Positions 34,253 through 42,525 of a stretch of 64,000 nt of DNA are shown here, piece after piece. The translations under genes and the position numbers were made by a program. How positions within the stretch are numbered: position 1 is the stretch's first letter; each line of letters starts with the position of its first letter. The stretch is from Acidobacteriota bacterium (lineage in GTDB: Bacteria; Acidobacteriota; Blastocatellia; Pyrinomonadales; Pyrinomonadaceae), in assembly GCA_018269005.1 (NCBI GenBank), contig JAFDVK010000012.1:186001-250000 (forward strand). Reading direction: 5' to 3'. The notes beneath the pieces were generated by a model that had not been told where the DNA came from, did no database searches, and saw only the letters and a list, made by a program, of their open reading frames with translations.

Positions 34253-35455
34253 CTACTCGATCATGCTAAGAACCGAATCAGGATTCGATTCGGAGGTCGG
34301 CGGTGCGACCGTCGCACTGATGCCCGAACCCCGATGCTGATTCACATAATCTTCGGTCGAAGCGAGGCCCTTGAGCTGAAGCAACAGGTTGTTCTGATTT
34401 GTCGCGAACGAGAGGCCGTCTTCCATGCTGATCTCGCCGCTTTCAACGAGTTTGCGGATCACGGTGTCGAAGTCCTGCATTCCGTCAAGTTCGCCGTCAC
34501 GGATCGCGTCAAGCAGCGTCTTGCCTTCGGTCTCGCCTTTCTCGATGTACTCACGAGTTCTTGGGTTGGAGCGCATCACCTCAACCGCCGCGATACGGCC
34601 CGAGCCGTCGCCCTTCGGAATAAGACGCTGCGAAACTATGTAACGGAACGTTTGCGCAAGCCGCGTTCGAATGATCCGCTCTTCGTTCTTCGGATATAGC
34701 CCAATGATGCGGTCGATAGTTTTTGATGCGTCGATCGTATGCAGAGTTGAAAGCACAAGGTGGCCCGTTTCAGCTGCTTCGAGAGCGATCTCGGCCGTTT
34801 CAAGGTCACGCATTTCGCCAACGAGAATGACTTTCGGGGCCTGGCGAAGAGCCGCACGCAGTGCGGTCGCAAAATCACGGGTGTCGGCACCGACCTCTCT
34901 CTGGTTGATCGTGGACATCTTGTGGTTATGCAGGAATTCGATCGGGTCCTCGATCGTAACGATGTGATAGGCCTTTGTTTCGTTTATTCGGTCAATGATC
35001 GCAGCAAGGGTCGAGCTTTTGCCCGAACCTGTCGGCCCGGTGAGCAGAACGATGCCGTTGCGTATATCCGCTATCTCTTGAAGGGTCGGCGGCAGCCGCA
35101 GATCATCAAAACTCGGGATCTTATGCGGAATAAGACGCATTACGATCGACCAGGAGTTTCGCTGCTGAAAGATATTTACGCGAAAACGGCATTTGCCCGG
35201 AAGCGCATAGCTCAGATCGGCCGTCCGATACTTTGCGAGCTGCATTGCCGCGTCCGGATTGTCGCGGACCAGTGACATCGCGATCGTTTCGGTCTGATAC
35301 GCGGTCAACCGTCCGAGGCCGAGCGGCGAGGCCGGATGCAGTCTGCCGTTGATCTCAACCTGCGGCTTCTGATTCGCAGAGAAGTTGAGGTCGCTAATGT
35401 TGTCGGATACGAGCAGCATCTGCTCGATGATCGGTGCAATGTCTAACAAACTCAT
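34253..35455 (-). CDS. pilT: Type IV pilus retraction ATPase PilT-like
   Basis: This 400-residue secretion-type ATPase powers pilus retraction and twitching motility. Walker A is GPTGSGKSS (140-148); the Asp box reads HIVTIEDPIEFLH, Walker B region PKVILVGEMRDLETAEIALEAAETGHLVLSTLHT, then ASKTIDRIIGLYP. The N-terminal PAS-like domain has the SDLNF...PQVEINGRLHP pattern of PilT/PilU. Length fits PilT or PilU; with no second copy in view the two cannot be separated. A C-terminal Ser/Thr-rich tail extends beyond the usual end. The zinc-ribbon protein gene follows closely. Confidence 0.93.
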   Translation of the reverse strand: MSLLDIAPIIEQMLLVSDNISDLNFSANQKPQVEINGRLHPASPLGLGRLTAYQTETIAMSLVRDNPDAAMQLAKYRTADLSYALPGKCRFRVNIFQQRNSWSIVMRLIPHKIPSFDDLRLPPTLQEIADIRNGIVLLTGPTGSGKSSTLAAIIDRINETKAYHIVTIEDPIEFLHNHKMSTINQREVGADTRDFATALRAALRQAPKVILVGEMRDLETAEIALEAAETGHLVLSTLHTIDASKTIDRIIGLYPKNEERIIRTRLAQTFRYIVSQRLIPKGDGSGRIAAVEVMRSNPRTREYIEKGETEGKTLLDAIRDGELDGMQDFDTVIRKLVESGEISMEDGLSFATNQNNLLLQLKGLASTEDYVNQHRGSGISATVAPPTSESNPDSVLSMIE

Positions 35456-35619
35456 TGTGGAAACGCAGCTCCCCTATGTTGGCTAAAGTATTCGGAGGGA
35501 TCAGGGAACGTAAGGACGGCCGCATCGCAAAGGCAGAAATGCCCGCGGGATTTGCGCCGCTTGATCATTATGACCAATGTCAGAGCTGAATGCAAGACAA
35601 TTTTAGTATTTGTTTAACA

Positions 35620-36246
35620 TTATGAGGTAAATTGGCTGTATTCGCGGAACCTTTCTGATATCTTGTCCGGATCTGACAAGAGTGCGCCAATGATCGCTGC
35701 TGACGCGGCACCGGCGGATATGATCGAGGCAAGGTTGCCGGCTTTGATGCCGCCGATAGCGACCAGAGGCATCATTCCAGCCGTTTGGGCGGCCTTTGAA
35801 AGCATTTCTATGCCAATGGTAGGGTCGTGGTCGGATTTCGTCGAAGTCGCGAATATCGGACCTATCGCGGCGTAATCGATCTCTTCGCGAAGCGCGGCCT
35901 CAAGCTGGTCGATAGAGTGCGTCGAAAGCCCGATGATCTTGCCCGGCCCAAGCAACTGCCTTGCCATCGCGGCCGGCATATCGTCCTGCCCGAGATGGAC
36001 ACCGTCGGCGTCGATCGCCAAGGCGATATCGACGCGGTCGTTCACGATGCAAGTGACGCCGCTTTCCCGACACAGTCTGGCGGCCTCAAGGGCGTCCGGA
36101 AACCAATCTCCTGCGGCTTTTTGCTTCTCACGCAGCTGGATGAGCGTCGCACCGCCCGCGATGAGTCTTTTGACCTGTTCGGCGTGGGAAAGTCCCGAAA
36201 TCGCGGTATCTGTTATTGGATAGATCTTTGGGAGTTGGAGTTTCAT
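35620..36246 (-). CDS. thiE: Thiamine-phosphate synthase
   Basis: This 208-residue TIM-barrel enzyme couples HMP diphosphate and thiazole phosphate to make thiamine phosphate. Family elements are IYPITD at the start, IQLREK, CIVNDRVDIALAIDADGVHLGQDDMPA, IGLSTHS (with the Ser/Thr/His loop), YAAIGPIFATSTK, PLVAIGGIKAGN and the final GAASAAIIGAL phosphate site. It stands alone without other thi genes. About 160 bases separate it from pilT; that gap holds AT-rich sequence but no clear signal. Confidence 0.95.
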   Translation of the reverse strand: MKLQLPKIYPITDTAISGLSHAEQVKRLIAGGATLIQLREKQKAAGDWFPDALEAARLCRESGVTCIVNDRVDIALAIDADGVHLGQDDMPAAMARQLLGPGKIIGLSTHSIDQLEAALREEIDYAAIGPIFATSTKSDHDPTIGIEMLSKAAQTAGMMPLVAIGGIKAGNLASIISAGAASAAIIGALLSDPDKISERFREYSQFTS

Positions 36247-36266
36247 TCACCCAGACTATACCTTCT

Positions 36267-36947
36267 TCATCTATTTGGCTTTTTGTAGACCTTCCCGAAC
36301 AGCCAACCCATATAGTCGTGAGCTTCATTAAAGCCATAGAGGTCGAAGGTGCTATCGACGTAAACGTTCTCAGGCCATTTAGTGTAGCGTGTAGCTACGG
36401 TTTTGCCGGTAAGCAACCTTAGGATTATAAGAGAGGCTTGACGGTCCGGGATGGTCGCACCGCCGCGGAATGGTTTTTCGCCGTCGACACGTATGGCAAC
36501 CCCGCTCCCCGGATAATGGTCATGGCCAATCCCAATACCTTCATGAAAGGCCCGCTTAAAGATCATCAGATCCTTAAACGACATCCAGCAAAAGGTTGTA
36601 TCGTCGATTGGGTCATTTTTGCAACCGACTCGCCAGTTGCTAAAAGGGGCCGTAAATTTGTGGTCGGAGCTCTCAAACTCCGCGCTTCCGTCGGAAAGCC
36701 AATATTTGTAACGCACGCCGTTCTTTGTTCCAGCGATAAACTTCTCCGGCGTGAACGTCGGCAGGCGCACTTGTGGTGCTTGCTTACGTAAGCGAACAAA
36801 CATTGGGTCCTCCTCGGTAACCATGACCTTTGCGTCAGGCGTAAAGAGATCGGTTTCCTTTAGCAGGTCAGCCTTCTTGGCCTGCTGTGCGAACGCGGTC
36901 GCAGCAAGTCCAATGATCGCGAAGGTGAGAATTAAGGCTTTCTTCAT
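36267..36947 (-). CDS. Secreted protein of unknown function
   Basis: This 226-residue protein starts at ATG 36947 behind AAGGAG, giving a signal peptide (MKKALILTFAIIGLAATAFA). A longer frame extends upstream to 37022 but has no ribosome site. The mature part contains FIAGTKNGVRYKYWLSDGSAEFESSDHKF, two cysteines in WRVGCKNDPIDDTTFCW that could pair in the periplasm, and an aromatic C-terminus (HDYMGWLFGKVYKK). I do not recognise a family. It lies 20 bases upstream of thiE on the same strand. Confidence 0.75.
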   Translation of the reverse strand: MKKALILTFAIIGLAATAFAQQAKKADLLKETDLFTPDAKVMVTEEDPMFVRLRKQAPQVRLPTFTPEKFIAGTKNGVRYKYWLSDGSAEFESSDHKFTAPFSNWRVGCKNDPIDDTTFCWMSFKDLMIFKRAFHEGIGIGHDHYPGSGVAIRVDGEKPFRGGATIPDRQASLIILRLLTGKTVATRYTKWPENVYVDSTFDLYGFNEAHDYMGWLFGKVYKKPNR

Positions 36948-37068
36948 AGGCTGTCTCCTTATGGAAAGAAATGTATCATGGGATTCTCCTGGCGTAGAAT
37001 CTAAGGAATCGTCTTGTGTCAACTTATGTGGGGCACGGCGTCAATCCCCTTGCAAAATGCTCCGGGTT

Positions 37069-37602
37069 CTAATAGAGGGCTTTCACCATCAAAAAACAGT
37101 CTTCACCGTCGGTGTAGTACTTGTTCAGCCGCTGAACGACATAAAAGCCCTTTTGGCGATAAAGATCCTGAGCGGACGTGTTCTTGACGCGAACCTCGAG
37201 AACGAGCGTGTTTATCGACCGGGCGCGCAAAGCGTTCTCGACATGCAGCAGAAGGCGTTTTGCTAGGCCGCGGCGGCGGTGCTCGGGTGCGATACCGATC
37301 GTTGTCAGATGCGCCGTTCCGCCTTCGTTGACCATCACAAATGCGAAGCCGACCGTCTCGTTATCTTCGGTCACGATCCGGTAGGAGAGCGTCGTCGGTT
37401 GGCTCAATAGAAAATCGAGGGTGTGCCGCGTATAGCTGTCTCCGTTCGGAAAACAAGCAGCATTCAGCAGCGTTACATCGCGAAGATGCCGCTTTGTCAG
37501 CGGCCGGATGACGTATTCACCGGCTGGGGCTACTTTAACCTTTGGCACCAAGGGGCGTGCGGTTGGCCCGAACAGGTTCTTTATCGAGTCTATAAGCTGC
37601 AT
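37069..37602 (-). CDS. rimI: GNAT N-acetyltransferase, RimI-like
   Basis: This 177-residue acetyltransferase resembles RimI, which acetylates the N-terminal Ala of ribosomal protein S18. The GNAT acetyl-CoA loop reads IGIAPEHRRRGLAKRLL, preceded by VGFAFVMVNEGGTAHLTTIGI; the C-terminal VLEVRVKNTSAQDLYRQKGFYVVQRLNKYY is the RimI substrate-site pattern. A 30-residue N-terminal extension (FGPTARPLVPKVKVAPAGEY) is unusual. The start overlaps the queA stop by one base (TAATG), so the two are coupled. Other GNAT specificities cannot be excluded. Confidence 0.85.
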   Translation of the reverse strand: MQLIDSIKNLFGPTARPLVPKVKVAPAGEYVIRPLTKRHLRDVTLLNAACFPNGDSYTRHTLDFLLSQPTTLSYRIVTEDNETVGFAFVMVNEGGTAHLTTIGIAPEHRRRGLAKRLLLHVENALRARSINTLVLEVRVKNTSAQDLYRQKGFYVVQRLNKYYTDGEDCFLMVKALY

Positions 37603-38633
37603 TACTTCACGAACATACAGTCGCCGTAGCTGTAGAACCGATAGCCCTCACGAACGGCGTGCCTGTACGCCCTCATTATAAGTTCGTGTCCGCCGAATGT
37701 GGAAACGAGAATGAGCAGCGAGCTTTTCGGTAGATGAAAGTTCGTAACGAGTGCCGAGACCGCCTTGAATTCATACCCCGGCGTTATGGTCAGGTCGGCA
37801 AGCGAAGCGCCGGCGGAAAATCTGCCTGTTCTGCGGATCGCGGATTCAAGCGCACGCGTTGTTGTTGTGCCGACGGCGACGATCCGTTTTCCGGTATCGA
37901 GAGCGCTATTGAGTCTAGCCGCAGAATCGTTGCTGATAGAGAACCTCTCGGGAAGAACACGATGCTCGGATAACTCCTCGACCCGAACAGGCTCGAACGT
38001 TCCATACCCGACGTGAAGCGTCAATTCGATGATCTCGGTGCCGTTCTCACGCATCCTACCAAGTATCTCGTCAGTAAAATGCAGCCCTGCCGTCGGAGCA
38101 GCGATGGCTCCACGTTCGGCGGCAAAGACGGTTTGATAACGTTCGCGGTCGTACTCGCGCTTTTCCTCTTTCGGTGTGATGTATGGCGGCAGCGGAGTTC
38201 GCCCAAGGCGGTCTATTTCTCGGTCAAGATCACCGTCGGTCTCAAAGCGAAATCGCACCCGCCCGCTCTCAAGCTTTTCGAGCACAACAGCTGACATCCT
38301 TTCGTCAAACTCGACTCGCTTTCCCGGCGCAAGGCGTTTGCCGGGCCGCGCCACAGCTTCCCAAACGCGAGGTTCGACCTCTTCGATAAGTAAGATCTCG
38401 ATGGACGCTCCGGTCTCAAGCTTTCCGAGCAGCCTCGCAGGAAAGACCTTTGTGTTGTTCAACACAAGAACGTCCGCCGGGCCAAGTTGACCAACCAGAC
38501 CGGTGAATTTTGCGTCTTGGAACTCACCCGTTCTGCGATCGACCACCAGCATTCGCGATGCCGAGCGGCTGGCCAATGGAGACTGCGCGATCTGTTCGGG
38601 AGGCAGTTGGAAGTCAAAGTCGTCAAGACGCAT
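37602..38633 (-). CDS. queA: S-adenosylmethionine:tRNA ribosyltransferase-isomerase
   Basis: This 343-residue enzyme transfers and isomerises the ribosyl group of SAM onto preQ1 in tRNA to give epoxyqueuosine. Its start MRLDDFDFQLPPEQIAQSPL, SRMLVVDRRTG, VLVLNNTKVFPARLLG, PLPPYI, the ERYQTVFAAERGAIAAPTAGLHFT block and VGYGTFEPVR are diagnostic. Queuosine tunes decoding of NAY/NAU codons. The gene reads away from the secreted two-repeat protein, sharing the 188-base region that holds a strong promoter for the latter. No other queuosine genes are in the window. Confidence 0.97.
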   Translation of the reverse strand: MRLDDFDFQLPPEQIAQSPLASRSASRMLVVDRRTGEFQDAKFTGLVGQLGPADVLVLNNTKVFPARLLGKLETGASIEILLIEEVEPRVWEAVARPGKRLAPGKRVEFDERMSAVVLEKLESGRVRFRFETDGDLDREIDRLGRTPLPPYITPKEEKREYDRERYQTVFAAERGAIAAPTAGLHFTDEILGRMRENGTEIIELTLHVGYGTFEPVRVEELSEHRVLPERFSISNDSAARLNSALDTGKRIVAVGTTTTRALESAIRRTGRFSAGASLADLTITPGYEFKAVSALVTNFHLPKSSLLILVSTFGGHELIMRAYRHAVREGYRFYSYGDCMFVK

Positions 38634-38640
38634 AAAAATG

Positions 38641-38669
38641 TTGATACAAATACAGGATTTTACTATAAT
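38641..38669 (+). promoter_or_regulatory. Strong sigma-70-type promoter of the two-repeat secreted protein
   Basis: TTGATA (38641-38646) and a perfect TATAAT (38664-38669) are separated by 17 bases. Transcription would begin near 38676, giving a leader of about 145 bases with a small hairpin (GAGAGAT/ATCTCTC around 38745) before the ribosome site AGGAGG at 38811. Confidence 0.75.
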
Positions 38670-38821
38670 TTACGCGATTCAACCTTTTTCGTTCCGGTGC
38701 TTTGATTGCAACTGAAATTGCATCTTTGCGAATCGAAATACGTGAGAGATCGCTTTATCTCTCCGAAATTGGCCCCACGGGTGCCGGACGTTCTGATCTT
38801 ATTTTTAGGAGGATCTAACCG

Positions 38822-39904
38822 ATGACCAAACTAGGAAAAATATTTTCATTATTTGCTCTTGCGATCTGCGCCGCGGTCGTTTTGCCGACCATCGCGAACG
38901 CACAGCTTCGTAACCAGAGCCGCTATTCAAAGCGAGATGTAAGCAACATTATCAAGCGTCTTGAGAACAGCAGCAACACGTTTCGGCGTGATTTTGACCG
39001 CGCTCTCGATCGAAGCCCAATTAACAATACGCCGCGAGAAGATGAATACAACGGATATGTCCGTGATTTCGAGAATTCCCTCGATCGACTTCGCAGCAGT
39101 TTTGACCGCTCAAGAAATTGGTGGGAAGTTCGCAATGACGTCTCGGATGTAGTGCGAAACGGCCAGCCGGTGAACAACATCATCAACCGCTTACCCTTCC
39201 AACGCGACATTGAACGACAGTGGCGACAGTTGCGCAATGATCTGAATACAGTTGCCGATACCTATGACCTTCCCGGTCTTGAAGGCGGCGGTTGGAATGG
39301 CGGCTATCCCGGCAACCCGGGTTATCCGGGCAATCCAGGCGGCGGCTGGGATGACAATTGGCAGATGTCGCGTCCGCCGAGCTGGGCAGTTGGCACATAC
39401 TACGGTGTCGGCCCGCGTGGCGAAAGGATCACGCTTGCGATCCAGGCTAACGGCCGCGCAACGTCGAGCGTTGACGGCTCGCCGATCAGCTATGGCCGCT
39501 ACTATCGCGGATTGCTCACCTTTGGACAGAATTCAGCGACGCTTGTACGAACACGTAATGGTGTTGACACTGTTAGCACTCTGAATCGCGAGACGATCAG
39601 CTATAGCAAACAAGGCTGGACGGATGGCGGTAATGACGATTGGAACAACGGCTCTCGGCCTCCGTCTTGGGCGGTCGGTACGTTCTATGCCAACAGTCCG
39701 CAGGATGGTTCGCGCATAACTATGACCGTTACACGCGAAGGCAACGTAACCGTCGTTATGGGCAATGGTGCTCCGTCTTACGGCAAGATGAACGGGGGAA
39801 CATTGCGAATGGGTCCATACTCTTCGCGTGTCTATCGCCAGGGCAACGGATTCCGTACCGTCTCGGATACCGACGGTCAGACGATCGTCTATACGCGCTA
39901 CTAA
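38822..39904 (+). CDS. Secreted protein with helical N-terminal domain and two C-terminal beta repeats
   Basis: This 360-residue protein has a signal peptide (cleaved after about residue 28, IANAQ), an excellent ribosome site (AGGAGG) and a strong promoter. Residues about 30-150 are Arg/Asn-rich and helical with little hydrophobic core. A Gly/Pro/Asn linker (GGYPGNPGYPGNPGGGW) follows, then two related units of about 80 residues, each starting RPPSWAVGT and ending in an (T/V)xSYSK or TIVYTR strand. Those units look like beta-rich surface domains in tandem. No family is recognised. High expected expression suggests an abundant envelope or extracellular protein. A clear terminator follows. Confidence 0.85.
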   Translation: MTKLGKIFSLFALAICAAVVLPTIANAQLRNQSRYSKRDVSNIIKRLENSSNTFRRDFDRALDRSPINNTPREDEYNGYVRDFENSLDRLRSSFDRSRNWWEVRNDVSDVVRNGQPVNNIINRLPFQRDIERQWRQLRNDLNTVADTYDLPGLEGGGWNGGYPGNPGYPGNPGGGWDDNWQMSRPPSWAVGTYYGVGPRGERITLAIQANGRATSSVDGSPISYGRYYRGLLTFGQNSATLVRTRNGVDTVSTLNRETISYSKQGWTDGGNDDWNNGSRPPSWAVGTFYANSPQDGSRITMTVTREGNVTVVMGNGAPSYGKMNGGTLRMGPYSSRVYRQGNGFRTVSDTDGQTIVYTRY

Positions 39905-39935
39905 ACCGCAAACCGGACATTTTGTTCGAGACAAT

Positions 39936-39970
39936 AAGATCCTGCGAGACGCTAAGTCTTGCAGGATCTT
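39936..39970 (+). terminator. Rho-independent terminator after the two-repeat protein
   Basis: AAGATCCTGCGAGAC pairs with GTCTTGCAGGATCTT (one G-T pair) around a five-base GCTAA loop; the 3' arm runs into TTATTT. It also serves the convergent phosphohexomutase gene on the other strand. Confidence 0.88.
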
Positions 39971-40001
39971 TTATTTACGATGTGACCTAAGCCAAAGGGG
40001 A

Positions 40002-41357
40002 TCATGCCTTGATGAGGCTTTCGACCGCTCCGCGTATGGTTGCTTCGATCTCGTCTAGGTGCTCCTGCGAATCAGCCTCGCAGCGAAGAACAAGGATCGC
40101 CTGCGTATTCGAGGCCCTAACCAATCCCCAACCATGCGGAAACCTGATCCTGGCGCCGTCGATCGTGTTGACTTCGTGATCCGCGGCAAAACGTTCGGTT
40201 ATTCGTTCAACGACATCGAATTTCGCATCGTCGGGGCAATCAACTCGGATCTCCGGCGTTGAAAAAGTCTTCGGAAGATCGGCAAGCATTCCCGAAAGCG
40301 GCTCGTCCGCCTTTGAAAGAATTTCCAACACTCTTGCGCCCGCGTAGGTCGCATCGTCAAACCCGTAAAATCTGTCAGCAAAGAAGATATGGCCGCTCAT
40401 CTCGCCGGCAAGAGCAGCGTCGGTCTCCTTCATTTTTGCCTTGATAAGCGAATGTCCGGCCTTCCACATCACGGCATTGCCGCCATGAGCACGAATGTCG
40501 TCAAAGAGCGTTTCGGAGCATTTAACTTCGCCGATGATGGTCGCCCCTTCCCTTTCTGCAAGTACAGCACGGGAAAGAAGCACCATCAGTTCGTCGCCCC
40601 AAAGTATGCGGCCGGTTTCGTCCACAACGCCGATCCGGTCGCCGTCGCCGTCGAACGCGATCCCGATGTCGGCTTTATTCTCACGGACGGCACGGATGGT
40701 GTCCGACAAATTCTCAACGACGGTCGGGTCAGGATGATGATTGGGAAAATTCGAATCGGGCTCGATGAACAGTTCAACCATTTCGACGCCAAGCAGATCG
40801 AACACAGGCACGGCCGTAATGCCCGCCATTCCGTTGCCCGCATCGATGACAGCCTTTACCGGCCTGGCGCCCATCGAAATTCGCCGTGCAAGGTCGTCGC
40901 AGTATTTATCAAGAACAAAGATCTCTTCGAACGTCCCGCTGCCCGCAGCAAACTCGCCTTTTTCAGCGATCGCACGTATCTCCTGTATCTGGCTGCCGAA
41001 AAGGGCCGCGTGACCGAGGCAGATCTTGAAGCCGTTATGATCAGGCGGATTGTGCGATCCCGTTATCATCACTCCGCCGTCAACTTCGCGCGTAAAAACT
41101 GTGTGATAAAGCACGGGCGTCGGCACCTGTCCGACCGAAATGACGTCGATTCCCGATGCGTTGAGTCCGTCCGCAAGGATCTTTGCAAAAATTGGCGAGC
41201 TTTGGCGGGCATCATAGCCAAGAGCTATTTTTCGTGAGCCATTCTGGGCGAAGAAGGTCCCGATCGCCCGCGACAGCTCGCGAACGACGTCCTCGTTCAA
41301 GTGCTCGCCAACGATGCCGCGGATGTCATATTCTCGAAATATGTTCTTATCGATCAC
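40002..41357 (-). CDS. Phosphomannomutase/phosphoglucomutase
   Basis: This 451-residue alpha-D-phosphohexomutase interconverts hexose 6- and 1-phosphates, supplying GDP-mannose or UDP-glucose precursors. The phosphoserine loop is TGSHNPP with Ser101, the metal loop is DGDGDR (236-241), the sugar-binding GEMSGHIFF loop and the C-terminal phosphate loop (RASNTQAILVLRCEA) are intact. FREYDIRGIVG at the start is typical of the AlgC/ManB type. Its products may feed the polysaccharide cluster at 50288-58452, although the genes are not adjacent. GlmM is less likely given the EMSGH loop. Confidence 0.93.
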   Translation of the reverse strand: MIDKNIFREYDIRGIVGEHLNEDVVRELSRAIGTFFAQNGSRKIALGYDARQSSPIFAKILADGLNASGIDVISVGQVPTPVLYHTVFTREVDGGVMITGSHNPPDHNGFKICLGHAALFGSQIQEIRAIAEKGEFAAGSGTFEEIFVLDKYCDDLARRISMGARPVKAVIDAGNGMAGITAVPVFDLLGVEMVELFIEPDSNFPNHHPDPTVVENLSDTIRAVRENKADIGIAFDGDGDRIGVVDETGRILWGDELMVLLSRAVLAEREGATIIGEVKCSETLFDDIRAHGGNAVMWKAGHSLIKAKMKETDAALAGEMSGHIFFADRFYGFDDATYAGARVLEILSKADEPLSGMLADLPKTFSTPEIRVDCPDDAKFDVVERITERFAADHEVNTIDGARIRFPHGWGLVRASNTQAILVLRCEADSQEHLDEIEATIRGAVESLIKA

Positions 41358-41404
41358 GCTTTCAATAGTTTGGCCGAATATCGCGCGCGAATCAACACGG
41401 GACG

Positions 41405-41432
41405 TTCAACGCGGCCAAGTCTTTGATATACT
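41405..41432 (+). promoter_or_regulatory. Possible promoter upstream of the VWA gene pair
   Basis: A TATACT box (41427-41432) lies 16 bases after a weak TTCAAC (41405-41410). The -35 match is poor, so this is tentative. Confidence 0.3.
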
Positions 41433-41515
41433 GTCCCGAAGACACTAAAAGGCAACCGCCGGCTCGTGTAAACGCATCGAAACCCTTGTAACAAAAGCGC
41501 GTCAGCTATTTCTCT

Positions 41516-42505
41516 ATGCACTCTGTTCGTCCAATTTTTGCCCCTATCTTTGTTTGCCTCGCCGTTCTAGCTGCGACGGCATTTGGCCAAACACCGGAAC
41601 CGACCCCAACGCCTGCCCCGTCAGACGATCTCGGCACGTCGAAGGTTTTCGAGGTCAGGCTGCCGGTGACAGTGACGATGGGCAAAAAAGAGCTCGTCAG
41701 CGGAATGACGCGTGGTGATTTTGCGGTTTTCGAGGATGGCGTGCGGCAGGAGATCACGTATTTCTCCGACGAGAAGACGAATCCGCCTGTTTACGTCGGA
41801 GTGTTGATGGATACGTCGCCTTCAACCGCCGGCAAATTGAAGTTCGAGAAAGAAGCGGCCCGAAACTTTATCTATACCGTAACTCGGCTTAGGAAGGACA
41901 AAGCAGCATTCATGACCTTCGACCATGAGATCAAACTGCTGCAGGATTTTACCGATAAGCTCGATATGCTCGATACGGCCGTCGATAAGGTCAACAAAAC
42001 GGGTTCACAAACGGCTCTTTATGATGCGATCTGGGAGTTTTGCGATGAAAAGATGCGGAACGTTCCCGGCCGGCGCGTGCTTGTCATCATCACCGACGGC
42101 GACGATACATACAGCCGGGCGGTCCTTGCAGACGCGATAGATATTGCTCAACGTACAGAGACGACGATCTTCGCGATCTCTACAAAGGCGGGCTTTCTCG
42201 GCACCGTTCCCGGCGTCGAAATGGGAATGGATCGCGACTCTGGAGATAAAGCTCTCAACAAACTTTGCGAAGATACGGGGGGCGATGTCTTTTATACGGG
42301 CGATATGCTCGAACTCGAACGCTCATTCACGAAGATCTCGAAAGAACTTCGATCGCAGTACATAATCACCTATAAGCCTTCGGATCAGAGCCTCAACGGA
42401 CGTGTGCGAAAGGTCGAGGTGCGATTCACCGACCCGAAGAAGGCGAAAGACTACAAGATCAGGACAAAGACAAGCTATCGCGCCGTTAGGGACAGCTTGA
42501 GATAA
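41516..42505 (+). CDS. Secreted VWFA-related protein, acidobacterial type (first copy)
   Basis: This 329-residue protein has a signal peptide (ending FGQ at 25), a Pro/Thr linker, and a VWA domain of the type found as a large family in Acidobacteriota (TIGR03436). The pre-domain segment VTMGKKELVSGMTRGDFAVFEDGVRQEI is characteristic. The metal-ion-dependent adhesion site reads DTSPS (99-103). The ending SQYIITYKPSDQSLNGRVRKVEVRF is the family C-terminus. VWA domains mediate metal-dependent binding; the ligand is unknown. The second copy follows 20 bases later. Confidence 0.93.
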   Translation: MHSVRPIFAPIFVCLAVLAATAFGQTPEPTPTPAPSDDLGTSKVFEVRLPVTVTMGKKELVSGMTRGDFAVFEDGVRQEITYFSDEKTNPPVYVGVLMDTSPSTAGKLKFEKEAARNFIYTVTRLRKDKAAFMTFDHEIKLLQDFTDKLDMLDTAVDKVNKTGSQTALYDAIWEFCDEKMRNVPGRRVLVIITDGDDTYSRAVLADAIDIAQRTETTIFAISTKAGFLGTVPGVEMGMDRDSGDKALNKLCEDTGGDVFYTGDMLELERSFTKISKELRSQYIITYKPSDQSLNGRVRKVEVRFTDPKKAKDYKIRTKTSYRAVRDSLR

Positions 42506-42525
42506 GGGATAAAGAGGTTTTTGTG

